Origin: Lentisphaeria bacterium UBA1732
GTDB taxonomy: Bacteria > Verrucomicrobiota > Lentisphaeria > Victivallales > UBA1829
Reading direction: 5' to 3'
Length of the DNA stretch: 33,824 nucleotides
Assembly (NCBI GenBank): GCA_002315855.1
Contig: DCIG01000023.1
Location: 1-33,824 of the forward strand
Part shown: positions 23,775 to 31,801 of the stretch, in pieces
Position numbering within the stretch: the stretch's first letter is position 1
Layout: each line of letters opens with the position of its first letter
Position numbers and translations under genes: made by a program
The notes under the pieces: model-generated
Told to the model about the DNA's origin: nothing
Databases searched by the model: none
The model's input: only the letters and a program-made list of their open reading frames with translations

Positions 23775-24212
23775 TCAGTTTTGGGAGATACCGAAGAGGT
23801 CCAAAGGGTCAACGAGAGGCAATTCCGATTGGATTTTGCTGATTGCTTCATCCGGATTGTCAAAACGGAAGATGATGGCGGCCTTATTGCGGATACCGGG
23901 AGCAAACGCGTACATGTATTCGATGTTGATGCTGTTGCGGTCGAGGACTTCCAGCACACGTGCAAGACTTCCGGCGGCATGATCGACCTCAATGGCGACG
24001 ACGTCGGTGATTTTGACGGCGAAGTGATTTTTTTCGAGGATGTCGCGTGCGCGTTCCCAATCGTAAATCAGGAGGCGGAGCATTCCGAAGAATTTGGCAT
24101 CGCTGAGGGAGAGAGTCGAAATGTTAATGCCATTTTCAGCGAGGAGCGAGAGAGCTTTTCCGACCGTGCCGGGTTTATTTTCCACGAAAAGAGAAATTTG
24201 TTTGAGTTTCAT
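23775..24212 (-). CDS. tandem ACT-domain protein
   Basis: The 145-residue protein consists of two ACT domains: KQISLFVENKPGTVGKALSLLAENGINI (residues 4-31) opens the first, and VVAIEVDHAAGSLARVLEVLDRNSINIEYMYAF opens the second near residue 72. ACT domains bind amino acids as allosteric ligands. It has no catalytic domain. Its place directly after paaK and iorAB, a neighbourhood repeated in other anaerobes, suggests that it senses an aromatic amino acid or related acid for that pathway; this is inference. Confidence 0.88.
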   Translation of the reverse strand: MKLKQISLFVENKPGTVGKALSLLAENGINISTLSLSDAKFFGMLRLLIYDWERARDILEKNHFAVKITDVVAIEVDHAAGSLARVLEVLDRNSINIEYMYAFAPGIRNKAAIIFRFDNPDEAISKIQSELPLVDPLDLFGISQN

Positions 24213-24235
24213 TCTTCAAGTCTCCTTGCCGGTTG

Positions 24236-25573
24236 TCAGGACAGGTTTCGTTTATCGATGACGCGTTTTGCTTTGCCTTCACTGCGGGGGATGGAGTTCG
24301 GAGCGCACATTTTGACAAAGACGCGGATATTGAGGATGCGTTCGATGGCATGAGAAATCTTGTGGCAGATGTCTTCGATGCCGCCGAGCGTATCTTTGAA
24401 GAGAGCATCGTTGATTTCGATATCGACCTCGATATTGTCCATGCCGTGATCGCGCGTGAGGACGATTTGATAAATGGGGAGGACGGATTCGACCGACAGG
24501 ATGGCTGTTTCAATCTGCGTGGGGAAGACATTGACCCCCCGGATGATGAACATATCATCACTGCGGCGGCTGATTTTGCTGATACGGCGAATGGTACGGC
24601 CGCAGGAGCAAGAGCCGGTTTTAATGCTGGTAATATCGCGGGTACGGTAGCGGATAATGGGCATGGCTTCCTTGCAAAGCGTGGTAAGGACGAGTTCGCC
24701 TTCTTCGCCATCGGGAAGGACTTCGCCGGTGGCCGGGTTGATGATTTCGGGATAGAAGAAATCTTCGAAGATGTGGAGGCCATTCTGAGCGGAGCAAGAA
24801 CAGCCGACACCGGGGCCGACGATTTCGGAAAGGCCATAGATGTCGTATGCTTTGATTCCGGTGGAGGATTCAATCTGATTGCGCATGGCTTCGGTCCAAG
24901 GTTCTGCGCCAAAGATGCCGAGGCGAATGGGGAGGTCGTGCATATCGATGCCCATTTTCTGGGCAGTTTCGATGATGTGCAGGAAGTAACTGGGAGTACA
25001 GGCGATGCAGGTAACGCCGAAGTCTTTCATCAGCATAACCTGACGTTCGGTATTTCCGCCGGAAGCGGGAATCACGGTAGCACCGATACGCTCGAACCCG
25101 CCATGAATGCCAAGACCTCCGGTAAAGAGACCGTACCCATAGGAAATCTGCGTGATGTCGTTTTTGGTAACCCCGGCAGCGGCGAGAGCGCGACCGACGG
25201 CAATGGACCAGATTTCGAGGTCGGCTTTGGTATAAGCGACGACGATGGGTTTCCCGGTGGTACCGCTGGAGGCATGAAGACGGACAATGTCTTTCATGGG
25301 ACTGGCAAAAAGTCCGGATGGGTAGGTATCACGGAGGTCAGCTTTGACGGTAAACGGGAGTTTGCAGATGTCATCCAGAGACTGAATATCATCGGGCGTA
25401 ATGTTCCGTTCTTCCAGACGGGAGTGGAACAGAGGTACATTGTCATAAGCGCGGCGGACCATTTTCTGAAGGCGGGAAAGCTGGAGAGTGCGGAGCTGTT
25501 CCAGCGGGATATAGTCCATGGCACTGATGGGATTCATGGTTTTGGGAGGTTCAGGTTTCATCATAATCATCAT
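24236..25573 (-). CDS. paaK: phenylacetate-CoA ligase family enzyme
   Basis: This AMP-forming ligase family joins aryl-acetic acids to CoA through an adenylate. The 445-residue protein shows the P-loop-like motif ASSGTTGKP (about 101-109), YGLSEIVGPGVG, and the C-terminal hinge region RRSDDMFIIRGVNVFPTQIE. CSCGRT in the C-terminal half is common in the anaerobe branch. With iorAB it would link aryl-acetyl-CoA to free aryl-acetate, in either direction. The N-terminus is uncertain: several Met codons (MMIMM) follow one another and no good ribosome site precedes them. It begins 29 nt after iorB. Confidence 0.9.
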   Translation of the reverse strand: MMIMMKPEPPKTMNPISAMDYIPLEQLRTLQLSRLQKMVRRAYDNVPLFHSRLEERNITPDDIQSLDDICKLPFTVKADLRDTYPSGLFASPMKDIVRLHASSGTTGKPIVVAYTKADLEIWSIAVGRALAAAGVTKNDITQISYGYGLFTGGLGIHGGFERIGATVIPASGGNTERQVMLMKDFGVTCIACTPSYFLHIIETAQKMGIDMHDLPIRLGIFGAEPWTEAMRNQIESSTGIKAYDIYGLSEIVGPGVGCSCSAQNGLHIFEDFFYPEIINPATGEVLPDGEEGELVLTTLCKEAMPIIRYRTRDITSIKTGSCSCGRTIRRISKISRRSDDMFIIRGVNVFPTQIETAILSVESVLPIYQIVLTRDHGMDNIEVDIEINDALFKDTLGGIEDICHKISHAIERILNIRVFVKMCAPNSIPRSEGKAKRVIDKRNLS

Positions 25574-25602
25574 TGTCCGAGCGTACTTGATTCAAGGATA
25601 TA

Positions 25603-26073
25603 TCACAGACCGCATCCGCGGCGGAACGCCTCAATATTGGCCTCCGCGAGAGGGCCGGAGAAGTTTTCACGGATGAGATTTTCCCAGAGGTCCTGCGGGA
25701 ATTTGAGGTAACGGTTGAGGAAACCGAGCATCACGATATTCGCCATGCGCGACTTGGCATCTTCTTCGGAGAGGTCAGAGGGACGAACGATGACGGTATT
25801 ATCATTGAGGAACGGGCGGGAGACTTCGATCTGGTCCCCGGAGACGGCGACGAGGTAATCCGCTTCGCCGTTGGGAATCATGGGGCTGAGGACGCATTTG
25901 CCGAAGCGGACATCGCTGGAAACGGAGCCTCCGCGCTGACTCATGCCGTGGAGTTCGCTTTTTTTGACATCAAAACCGAGGCGGAAAGCAGCTTCGGTAA
26001 GCATATCCGAAGCGCGAATGATACCCTGACCGCCGATTCCGGCGAAAAGAATGCTGGTAATGTCCTTGCTCAT
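25603..26073 (-). CDS. iorB: indolepyruvate:ferredoxin oxidoreductase, beta subunit
   Basis: IorB is the small, POR-gamma-like subunit of the complex that oxidatively decarboxylates aryl-pyruvates to aryl-acetyl-CoA with reduction of ferredoxin. The N-terminus ILFAGIGGQGIIRASDMLTEAA and the segment KKSELHGMSQRGGSVSSDVRFG are characteristic. At 156 residues it is shorter than the roughly 190-200 of many relatives, ending soon after the core fold. Its ATG overlaps the iorA stop as TAATG, so subunit synthesis is coupled. Confidence 0.92.
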   Translation of the reverse strand: MSKDITSILFAGIGGQGIIRASDMLTEAAFRLGFDVKKSELHGMSQRGGSVSSDVRFGKCVLSPMIPNGEADYLVAVSGDQIEVSRPFLNDNTVIVRPSDLSEEDAKSRMANIVMLGFLNRYLKFPQDLWENLIRENFSGPLAEANIEAFRRGCGL

Positions 26074-27674
26074 TATTTCACCTCCGAGGCGCGAGCCATT
26101 TTAGCGAGTTTTTTCATTTGCATGAGGCACGGACGACGCACGATGATGACGGTGGAGTCGTCGGATGCCAAACGTTTTTGCAGGAGAGCGGAGTATTCGT
26201 CATGATCGGCGACGGGGTCAATGACATCCACATTGTCAACGCCCATGGATTTGCATACGGCTTCGAGGTCAATGGGTTTGACGGGGGAGCGGTCGAGACG
26301 GAATCCGGTGGCGGCGTGCTCCTGAAGACCCGTCATGGCAGTGGTGCCATTGTCGAGGAGGAGGACGACGTGCCCGGTGGCAGGTTTGTTGTAAACGAGG
26401 TCCACAATGCCGGTGAGCCCGCTGTGAAGGAACGTACTGTCACCAATGACACTGACCACGCGGCGGGCTTCGGGAGTGTCGCCCAGAGAACGGCGGAGAC
26501 CAAGCCCAAGACCGATGGAGGCACCCATACATTCGGAAGCATCCATCGCCTGGAACGGCGGGAGGACACCGAGCGTGTAGCATCCGATGTCGCCCATGAC
26601 AATGAGATTCAGTTCGTGGAGGAGTTCAAACGTCTTGCGGTGGGGGCATCCGGGGCAAAGAGCAGGGGGACGACCGGGGGCACCGGCTTCCATGGGGGAA
26701 GAATCATGAGCGAGGAGTTTTTTGACACGCCCGACGGAGAGTTCGCCGTATTCAAAAACCTCTTCCTTGCCTTCCACGGGGATTCCGGCGGCTTTCAGGT
26801 TTTCTTCGAGGAACCGGCTACCTTCTTCCACAACGATGACACGCTTGCATGAATCTGCGAATTTGCGAATGGCATCCATGGGGAGAGGCCAGGTCATTTT
26901 GAGCTGGAGGACAGGAAGGGAGGGGGCGGCTTCGCGGGTGTGCATGACGCAAATTCCGGAAGTGATGACTCCGAGTTCAGCCTTTTCAGAGGCGGGATTG
27001 AAAACGGTATGCAGAGCGTTGGCATCGTTCCATTTTGCCAAATCCTGCATGACATGAACGAGGCGGACATGAGCGCGGCGTGCATTTGCGGGAATCATGA
27101 CCTTGGATTTCGCATCGGCGACATAGGGAGCAGGTGTGAACGCCTGAAGAGCACCGGATTTCACGATTCCCATGGAGTGGCAGACACGGGTGGTCATGCG
27201 GAGCAGGACCGGGACATGGAATGATTCGGAAATTTCAAAGGCCTTGACGGTCAAATCATAGGCTTCCTGACTGTCGGCAGGTTCGAGCATGGGCATCTGA
27301 GCGAATTTCGCGTAGTTGCGGTTGTCCTGTTCGTTCTGGCTGGAAGCCATGCCGGGGTCATCGGCAGAAACGATGACGAGGCCGCCATTCACGCCCATGT
27401 AAGTGAGCGTAAACAGGGGGTCGGCAGCGACATTGAGGCCGACGTGCTTCATGGTAACGAGAGCGCGACCATTGCCGAGAGACACGCCGGAAGCGACTTC
27501 AAGCGCGACTTTTTCGTTGGGAGCCCATTCGGCATTTCCGCCGATGGAAGCCAGTGTTTCAAGGATTTCGGTCGAGGGAGTGCCGGGATAGCCGACACCG
27601 AGCGTAACACCGCATGTTTTCGCAGCGAGAGCGACAGCAGCGTCACCGCTTAGAATTTGAGTTGAATCCGCCAT
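26073..27674 (-). CDS. iorA: indolepyruvate:ferredoxin oxidoreductase, alpha subunit (short form)
   Basis: IorA carries the pyrimidine- and pyrophosphate-binding halves for thiamine diphosphate. The N-terminal half has GVGYPGTPSTEILETLA and the conserved EKVALEVASGVSLGNGRAL; the C-terminal half has CPGCPHRKTF, GDIGCYTLG, the ThDP motif region VIGDSTFLHSGLTG and LLDNGTTAMTGLQEH. The protein stops at residue 533 shortly after VIIVRRPC and lacks the cysteine-rich two-cluster ferredoxin domain that ends longer family members. Electron exit must then use another protein, unless a short form without this domain is normal in the lineage. There is no ribosome site before the ATG. It is the first gene of an eight-gene operon. 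Confidence 0.92.
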   Translation of the reverse strand: MADSTQILSGDAAVALAAKTCGVTLGVGYPGTPSTEILETLASIGGNAEWAPNEKVALEVASGVSLGNGRALVTMKHVGLNVAADPLFTLTYMGVNGGLVIVSADDPGMASSQNEQDNRNYAKFAQMPMLEPADSQEAYDLTVKAFEISESFHVPVLLRMTTRVCHSMGIVKSGALQAFTPAPYVADAKSKVMIPANARRAHVRLVHVMQDLAKWNDANALHTVFNPASEKAELGVITSGICVMHTREAAPSLPVLQLKMTWPLPMDAIRKFADSCKRVIVVEEGSRFLEENLKAAGIPVEGKEEVFEYGELSVGRVKKLLAHDSSPMEAGAPGRPPALCPGCPHRKTFELLHELNLIVMGDIGCYTLGVLPPFQAMDASECMGASIGLGLGLRRSLGDTPEARRVVSVIGDSTFLHSGLTGIVDLVYNKPATGHVVLLLDNGTTAMTGLQEHAATGFRLDRSPVKPIDLEAVCKSMGVDNVDVIDPVADHDEYSALLQKRLASDDSTVIIVRRPCLMQMKKLAKMARASEVK

Positions 27675-27685
27675 AATTTGTTCAC

Positions 27686-27705
27686 ATTGTTAAAAATTGT
27701 TAAAA
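27686..27705. repeat. two tandem 10-bp repeats in the iorA leader
   Basis: ATTGTTAAAA occurs twice in direct succession, 12 nt before the iorA start and just downstream of the predicted transcription start. Repeats one helical turn apart suggest binding of a regulator to one face of the DNA. Confidence 0.45.
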
Positions 27706-27722
27706 AAGAAAATTCACCTATC

Positions 27723-27751
27723 AATATAACATGCGGAAATGTTTTTTTCAA
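27723..27751 (-). promoter_or_regulatory. promoter of the iorA operon
   Basis: On the minus strand, TTGAAA (27751-27746) and TATATT (27728-27723) are 17 nt apart, predicting a start near 27716 and a leader of about 40 nt. Confidence 0.6.
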
Positions 27752-27886
27752 TTTATTTATCTATAATAAAAGCAAAAAAGACAGAGAGAGGGGAGAGTGG
27801 AAAGAAGATGCCGGGAGATTTTCCGTCAGAAAAGGGCGGAATGCGCGAAAAGAAAAACAATTGAAATCAGCTCTCCTCAGATACTC

Positions 27887-27920
27887 AAAAAAAGGGAGAT
27901 CCGCCGAAACGAATCTCCCT
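27887..27920 (-). terminator. intrinsic terminator downstream of the superoxide reductase gene
   Basis: Read on the minus strand, AGGGAGAT and ATCTCCCT (27920-27913 and 27900-27893) form a perfect 8-bp stem with a 12-nt loop followed by seven T. It lies about 120 nt past the stop at 28043. The rest of 27752-28042 holds no recognised gene. Confidence 0.85.
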
Positions 27921-28042
27921 CCGAAACGGATGAAATCAGTGATTGTGGTGACTGTTTTCCCCGCGCGGCAAAGATTCCGGTGCAGAAAACAGAGGGGATT
28001 TCCGCAGGAGAATCCGACAGGCAGGGAAACGAGGCTGTGTGA

Positions 28043-28465
28043 TTACTTGATTTCGTGGCTCCAAAGGCCGTGCAGATTGCAGTATGCACGAAGAATCATA
28101 CCGGGTTTCAGCTCGATGCCGAAACAGACTTCGGGCTTGGAATCGGGATGGAGATACTTGCGCATGACGCACGAATCGGAGATGAGTTCAACCCATTCGA
28201 TGTAATGTTCTTTCGACATGGGGTGATGCTCACAGCCAACGGAAACATGACCTGTTTTGCCTTCAACAACACAGGGGACGTGTTTCTCTTTGGCGGCGGT
28301 GTCATCGGTGTTTTCGACCATTCGGGTCATGGGATGACCACAGCAGACAGGGCAGTTGATTTTGCATTCACTGTCCTTGGTGCAGGGATGAAGATTCTCC
28401 ATAACGAGGCCGCATCGGAAGCATTTCCAAATGGAGTTCGGGGCTCTTTTGACGCAATTTTCCAT
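28043..28465 (-). CDS. dfx: desulfoferrodoxin (two-iron superoxide reductase)
   Basis: The enzyme reduces superoxide to peroxide in anaerobes. Of 140 residues, the N-terminal desulforedoxin-like centre has CFRC (15-18) and CC (41-42), the four rubredoxin-type ligands. The catalytic centre has KHVP (H62), HHPM (H81), H87, and CNLHGLW (C129, H132). The spacing between the two N-terminal Cys pairs is longer than usual and contains three further cysteines (C28, C34, C38), with more at C65, C78, C99 and C114. AGGAGAG lies 5 nt before the ATG at 28465; the longer open frame upstream is not protein-like. It has its own promoter region and terminator. Confidence 0.93.
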   Translation of the reverse strand: MENCVKRAPNSIWKCFRCGLVMENLHPCTKDSECKINCPVCCGHPMTRMVENTDDTAAKEKHVPCVVEGKTGHVSVGCEHHPMSKEHYIEWVELISDSCVMRKYLHPDSKPEVCFGIELKPGMILRAYCNLHGLWSHEIK

Positions 28466-28501
28466 GATAACTCTCCTTTTTTTGTTTCGTGGAACAGTTT
28501 T

Positions 28502-28529
28502 GATGGCAAGAGTGCCATCCGTTATCATA
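28502..28529 (-). promoter_or_regulatory. dfx promoter element and operator-like palindrome
   Basis: GATGGCA-AGAG-TGCCATC (28502-28519) is a perfect 7-4-7 inverted repeat. It lies just downstream of a TATGAT -10 box (28529-28524, minus strand) and would cover the transcription start. No good -35 box is visible, which fits activator dependence or a misplaced -10. A stress-responsive repressor is a reasonable guess. Confidence 0.5.
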
Positions 28530-28668
28530 CCATAGGTGCGGAGGAGAGGAAAATCAAGAGAGGAAACGGGGAAAATGAGGGAAAAATGGGATGCCGCAAG
28601 AGGGTGTATGGAATTGCTGTACAGATTTCGGGGGCGGAATGCGGAAACGGGAGCGGAAAAGGCAAGAA

Positions 28669-29253
28669 TCAGCCGAGTTTGCGGAGATAGCGGAGAGTTT
28701 CGCCGAGCTGCTCCATGGGGAGACCGATGACGTTGGAACGGGAGCCGGAAATGGAGCTGATAATGAGGTCGCCGTGTTCCTGAATCGCATAGGCACCGGC
28801 TTTGTCCAAGACGGGGACGAGACGCAGGTATTCGGCAATGATTTCGGGGGAAAGGGTACGAAATTCGACCGCCGTGGAGACTTCGTAACGGACGCAGATA
28901 TCCGAGGCAAGGCAACGGACACAGACCCCGGTAACGACTTCATGAGTTTTGCCGCTGAGGAGTGAGAGAATGCGAACGGCATCCGCTTCGTCTGCGGGTT
29001 TGCCGATGACGGTACGTCCGAGGCGAATGACAGTGTCCGCGCCAATGACAAGGGCATCAGGATACGACTGCGCGACATCTTCGGCTTTGCGGAGGGCATT
29101 GTCGAGGGGCGAGTCATCCTCTTCCGCATGGGACGGGATAACACGGAACCCGGTGAACCCGGCTTCGAGCATCAATTCGCGGCGGCGCGGAGAGGCAGAG
29201 GCGAGGATGATTTCGCGATGGGATTCGACAGAGAAATCTTTCGGGGAAGTCAT
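28669..29253 (-). CDS. maf: Maf-family nucleotide pyrophosphatase
   Basis: Maf proteins hydrolyse non-canonical or selected nucleoside triphosphates (dTTP/UTP or modified bases) and affect septation when overproduced. The 194-residue protein has ILASASPRRRELMLEAGF, the catalytic-region motif VIGADTVIRLG, and KPADEADAVRILSLLSGKTHEVVTGV. The later segment DKAGAYAIQEHGDLIISSISGSRSNVIGLP is typical of the YhdE/YceF group. The ATG at 29253 overlaps the heptose kinase stop as ATGA, which fixes the start and shows coupling. It is the last gene of its operon. Confidence 0.93.
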   Translation of the reverse strand: MTSPKDFSVESHREIILASASPRRRELMLEAGFTGFRVIPSHAEEDDSPLDNALRKAEDVAQSYPDALVIGADTVIRLGRTVIGKPADEADAVRILSLLSGKTHEVVTGVCVRCLASDICVRYEVSTAVEFRTLSPEIIAEYLRLVPVLDKAGAYAIQEHGDLIISSISGSRSNVIGLPMEQLGETLRYLRKLG

Positions 29254-30293
29254 CGGCAGCCTGCTTCTGCAAACGATTTTGTGAGCTCCGCCGTATCGGT
29301 GGTGGCAGTGCCGGATTTGGCAACGACAATGCCGGCGGCCTGATTGGAAATGACAGCGGCTTCCTGATCCGTGGCTCCCGCAGCATGATAAAGCGTATAC
29401 GCGGAAATGACCGTGTCGCCGGCACCGGAGACATCGAAGACTTCGCGGGCGACCGTGGGAATGACGAAAGGAACAGGGGCATCCGCAGAGAAAAGCGCCA
29501 TGCCCTGCGGTCCAAGCGTAATCAAGAGGTGATCCGGCGCCCATTGAGACAGGATATTGTCCGCAACCGAGCGGAGAGCATTGTCTTCGGCGACATTCTC
29601 CACCGGGTCGGAACAATAAATTCCGGCCAGGGCAAATGCCTCACTGCGGTTTGGTGTCATCAGAGAGAAGCCTTTGGAACGGACGGGGTTGCGCGGATTC
29701 GGATCAAGAGAGGTAAAAACGCCATATTTGCGGGCAGAGGATGTGATATGGTCGAGCATTTCCTGCCCGATAAGGCCTTTGGCGTAATCTTCCACGATGA
29801 CGGCATCCAAGAGGTTGTCTTTCAGCATGGAAGAGAGCTTGTCCATCAGCCGGAGGCGTGTTTTTTCGGGGATGGGAGCAGTATTTTCAAAGTCCATGCG
29901 GACGACCTGCTGACCATTTGCAATGACGCGCTGTTTCTCAATGGTGGGGCGACCGGGGTCGACGACAATACCGCAGACATCCGCATTGGCATTTTCGAGG
30001 AGGGATTTGAGCTTCTGACCAGGCTCGTCCGCGCCCACAACGCCGAATGCAGAAATTTTTGCGGACGGAGAGAGTGCCAGGAGGTTGCGAACGACGTTGG
30101 CGGCACCGCCGAGGCGAATACTGCGTTCGCGGACGTGGAGGACGGGGACCGGAGCTTCCTGAGAAAGACGGGATGAAGAACCGGTGATATAGGTATCCAG
30201 CATCAAATCGCCGATGACGGCGATACGGAGTTTGGAAGACGCAGCGAAGAGCTGAAAGAGACGTTTCAGAGAGAAAGCGGAGTTCATATTCAA
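29250..30293 (-). CDS. rfaE1: D-glycero-beta-D-manno-heptose-7-phosphate kinase
   Basis: This PfkB-family kinase makes heptose-1,7-bisphosphate on the way to ADP-heptose, the donor used by WaaF. Residues 22-34 (IAVIGDLMLDTYI) and RLSQEAPVPVLHVRE with RLGGAANVVRNLLAL are diagnostic of the HldE/RfaE kinase domain, and DVSGAGDTVISAYTL carries the catalytic Asp. At 347 residues it is the kinase only, without the cytidylyltransferase domain fused in E. coli HldE, so that function must be encoded elsewhere. It is coupled to maf by ATGA and lies 15 nt after the membrane protein gene. Confidence 0.93.
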   Translation of the reverse strand: MNMNSAFSLKRLFQLFAASSKLRIAVIGDLMLDTYITGSSSRLSQEAPVPVLHVRERSIRLGGAANVVRNLLALSPSAKISAFGVVGADEPGQKLKSLLENANADVCGIVVDPGRPTIEKQRVIANGQQVVRMDFENTAPIPEKTRLRLMDKLSSMLKDNLLDAVIVEDYAKGLIGQEMLDHITSSARKYGVFTSLDPNPRNPVRSKGFSLMTPNRSEAFALAGIYCSDPVENVAEDNALRSVADNILSQWAPDHLLITLGPQGMALFSADAPVPFVIPTVAREVFDVSGAGDTVISAYTLYHAAGATDQEAAVISNQAAGIVVAKSGTATTDTAELTKSFAEAGCR

Positions 30294-30308
30294 GCAGTTT
30301 TCAGGGAG

Positions 30309-30782
30309 TTAATGAGAGTTCAGGATGTCCTCTTCGATTTTTTTCGTGTATGAAGAAATATCGAGAGTATCCTGATTGATGCGGAAGCTGCCGGTTTTCT
30401 TTTCCCTCCAGGCGGTAACGATGAGTTCATACCGGCGGAGCATACTGCGCATGTCGGCGACCTGTTCGGGAGACATATTCATCTGATTTTCGCGGATGTA
30501 AAGAGCGAACTGGTCGAGGACTTCGCGGACGAGCTGTTTTTCGCCTTCCTGAGCCGGATTTCTGGCGGAAGCCGAAGATGCAATTTTGCGGACACGGTCA
30601 ATCTGCGTCATCATCTCATCACGTTCGATTTCAGCGGTGAGCATTTTATGCTTGCGTATCTGGATCGGCACGACGATGGTTACGTACAACTGAGCCAGAA
30701 TGCAGATGACGAAGAATGCGATGGCAGAGAATGTAACGTAATCGCGTTTCAGTCTGGTGGAATAGTAGGGTTTCAGATTCAT
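30309..30782 (-). CDS. single-span membrane protein of unknown function
   Basis: I do not recognise this protein. From the ATG at 30782 it has 157 residues: a short basic N-terminus (MNLKPYYSTRLKRDYV), one hydrophobic segment (about 17-38, TFSAIAFFVICILAQLYVTIVV), then a charged helical region (about 40-120) with likely coiled coil. Topology is probably N-in with the helical part in the periplasm. A GTG 45 nt upstream (30827) is an alternative start that would overlap the ROK gene by 19 nt; neither start has a clear ribosome site. It sits between a ROK kinase and the heptose kinase in one operon. Confidence 0.65.
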   Translation of the reverse strand: MNLKPYYSTRLKRDYVTFSAIAFFVICILAQLYVTIVVPIQIRKHKMLTAEIERDEMMTQIDRVRKIASSASARNPAQEGEKQLVREVLDQFALYIRENQMNMSPEQVADMRSMLRRYELIVTAWREKKTGSFRINQDTLDISSYTKKIEEDILNSH

Positions 30783-30808
30783 AGTGAGGAGAGATTCCGA
30801 TAGAGGGT

Positions 30809-31801
30809 TCAGCGAGGGAGTTCCCACTCGCCGTTTTCATACAGGCCATAGAGAGCGATGGCACCGCCGGAGATTTCGCCGAGCTTGTGTCCGAGCTTTC
30901 CGGGGGTAACGGTACAGACGGAGGCGGTTTTCTTCCAGGCATATTTGCGGATGCGCTCGTGAAGGAGAGGCATGAAGATGGATTCACACTCAATGGCAAT
31001 GGTGCCCAGTGCAATGACCTGGGGGTTGAAGATATTGATGAGCATTCCGATTGCACGGGCATCGCGTTCCATCATTTCATCCCAGACGGCACAAGCCATG
31101 GGGTCATCTTCGCGAACGGCGGCGGCAAGGATTTTCATATCGATTTTGCCGGGCGTTCCGGCAAGCTGCATGATTCGGCAGTCGGGGTATTCGGCAAGCT
31201 CTTTCTGCAAACGGCGTGCAATGGCACGACCGCCGCAGAGGGATTCCCAGCAGCCGCGAAGACCGCACTGGCAGAGAGGGCCGTCTGGTTCGAGGATCAT
31301 GTGTCCGACTTCGCCGGCATCGCAGGTTTCCCCGCGGACGAGATGTTCATTTGCGATAATTCCGGAGCCGATTCCGGTACTGAGGGCGATATAGAGCATA
31401 TTCTTTGCGCCGACACCGGCCCCGAAAAGCCATTCCGCCAAAACCGAGGCATTGGCATCGTTATCGAAGAAAGCACGTGTATGGAGAGCATCTGCGAGGT
31501 ATTCGCGGATGGGGACATTGCGCCATTCGGGCATATTGACGGGATTGAGGATGACACCTTTCTCAAAGTCAAAGGGGGAGGGTGCGCAAATGCCGACGGC
31601 CTTGAGAGAATCCTGAGAATACCCGGTATCGGCAAGGAGTTTTTTTGCGGCGGCGACAATTTCGGGGAGGACATCCTCCGGGGCGCGGTTGTGATTGGAG
31701 ACGCGCGAGGAAGCAATGAGCGAACCATCGCTTAAAAGCAGAGAGACGGCGATTTTCGTGCCGCCGATATCAAACCCTAAAACGGGGAACAAATCAGCCA
31801 T
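30809..31801 (-). CDS. ROK-family sugar kinase
   Basis: ROK proteins are cytoplasmic kinases of glucose, fructose, N-acetylmannosamine and related sugars, or repressors when an HTH is present. This 330-residue protein begins directly with the ATP-binding motif GFDIGGTKIAVSLL and has no HTH, so it is a kinase. FFDNDANASVLAEWLFGAG holds the catalytic Asp region, and GEVGHMILEPDGPLCQCGLRGCWES has the ROK zinc-binding His and three Cys. Glucokinase is most likely, but the substrate is not certain. AAAGG lies 8 nt before the ATG. It is the first gene of ROK-membrane protein-rfaE1-maf. Confidence 0.9.
   Translation of the reverse strand: MADLFPVLGFDIGGTKIAVSLLLSDGSLIASSRVSNHNRAPEDVLPEIVAAAKKLLADTGYSQDSLKAVGICAPSPFDFEKGVILNPVNMPEWRNVPIREYLADALHTRAFFDNDANASVLAEWLFGAGVGAKNMLYIALSTGIGSGIIANEHLVRGETCDAGEVGHMILEPDGPLCQCGLRGCWESLCGGRAIARRLQKELAEYPDCRIMQLAGTPGKIDMKILAAAVREDDPMACAVWDEMMERDARAIGMLINIFNPQVIALGTIAIECESIFMPLLHERIRKYAWKKTASVCTVTPGKLGHKLGEISGGAIALYGLYENGEWELPR

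Noticed and set aside
24233..25711. 492-codon plus-strand frame
   Set aside because: Antisense to paaK; long only because of GC-rich codon structure.
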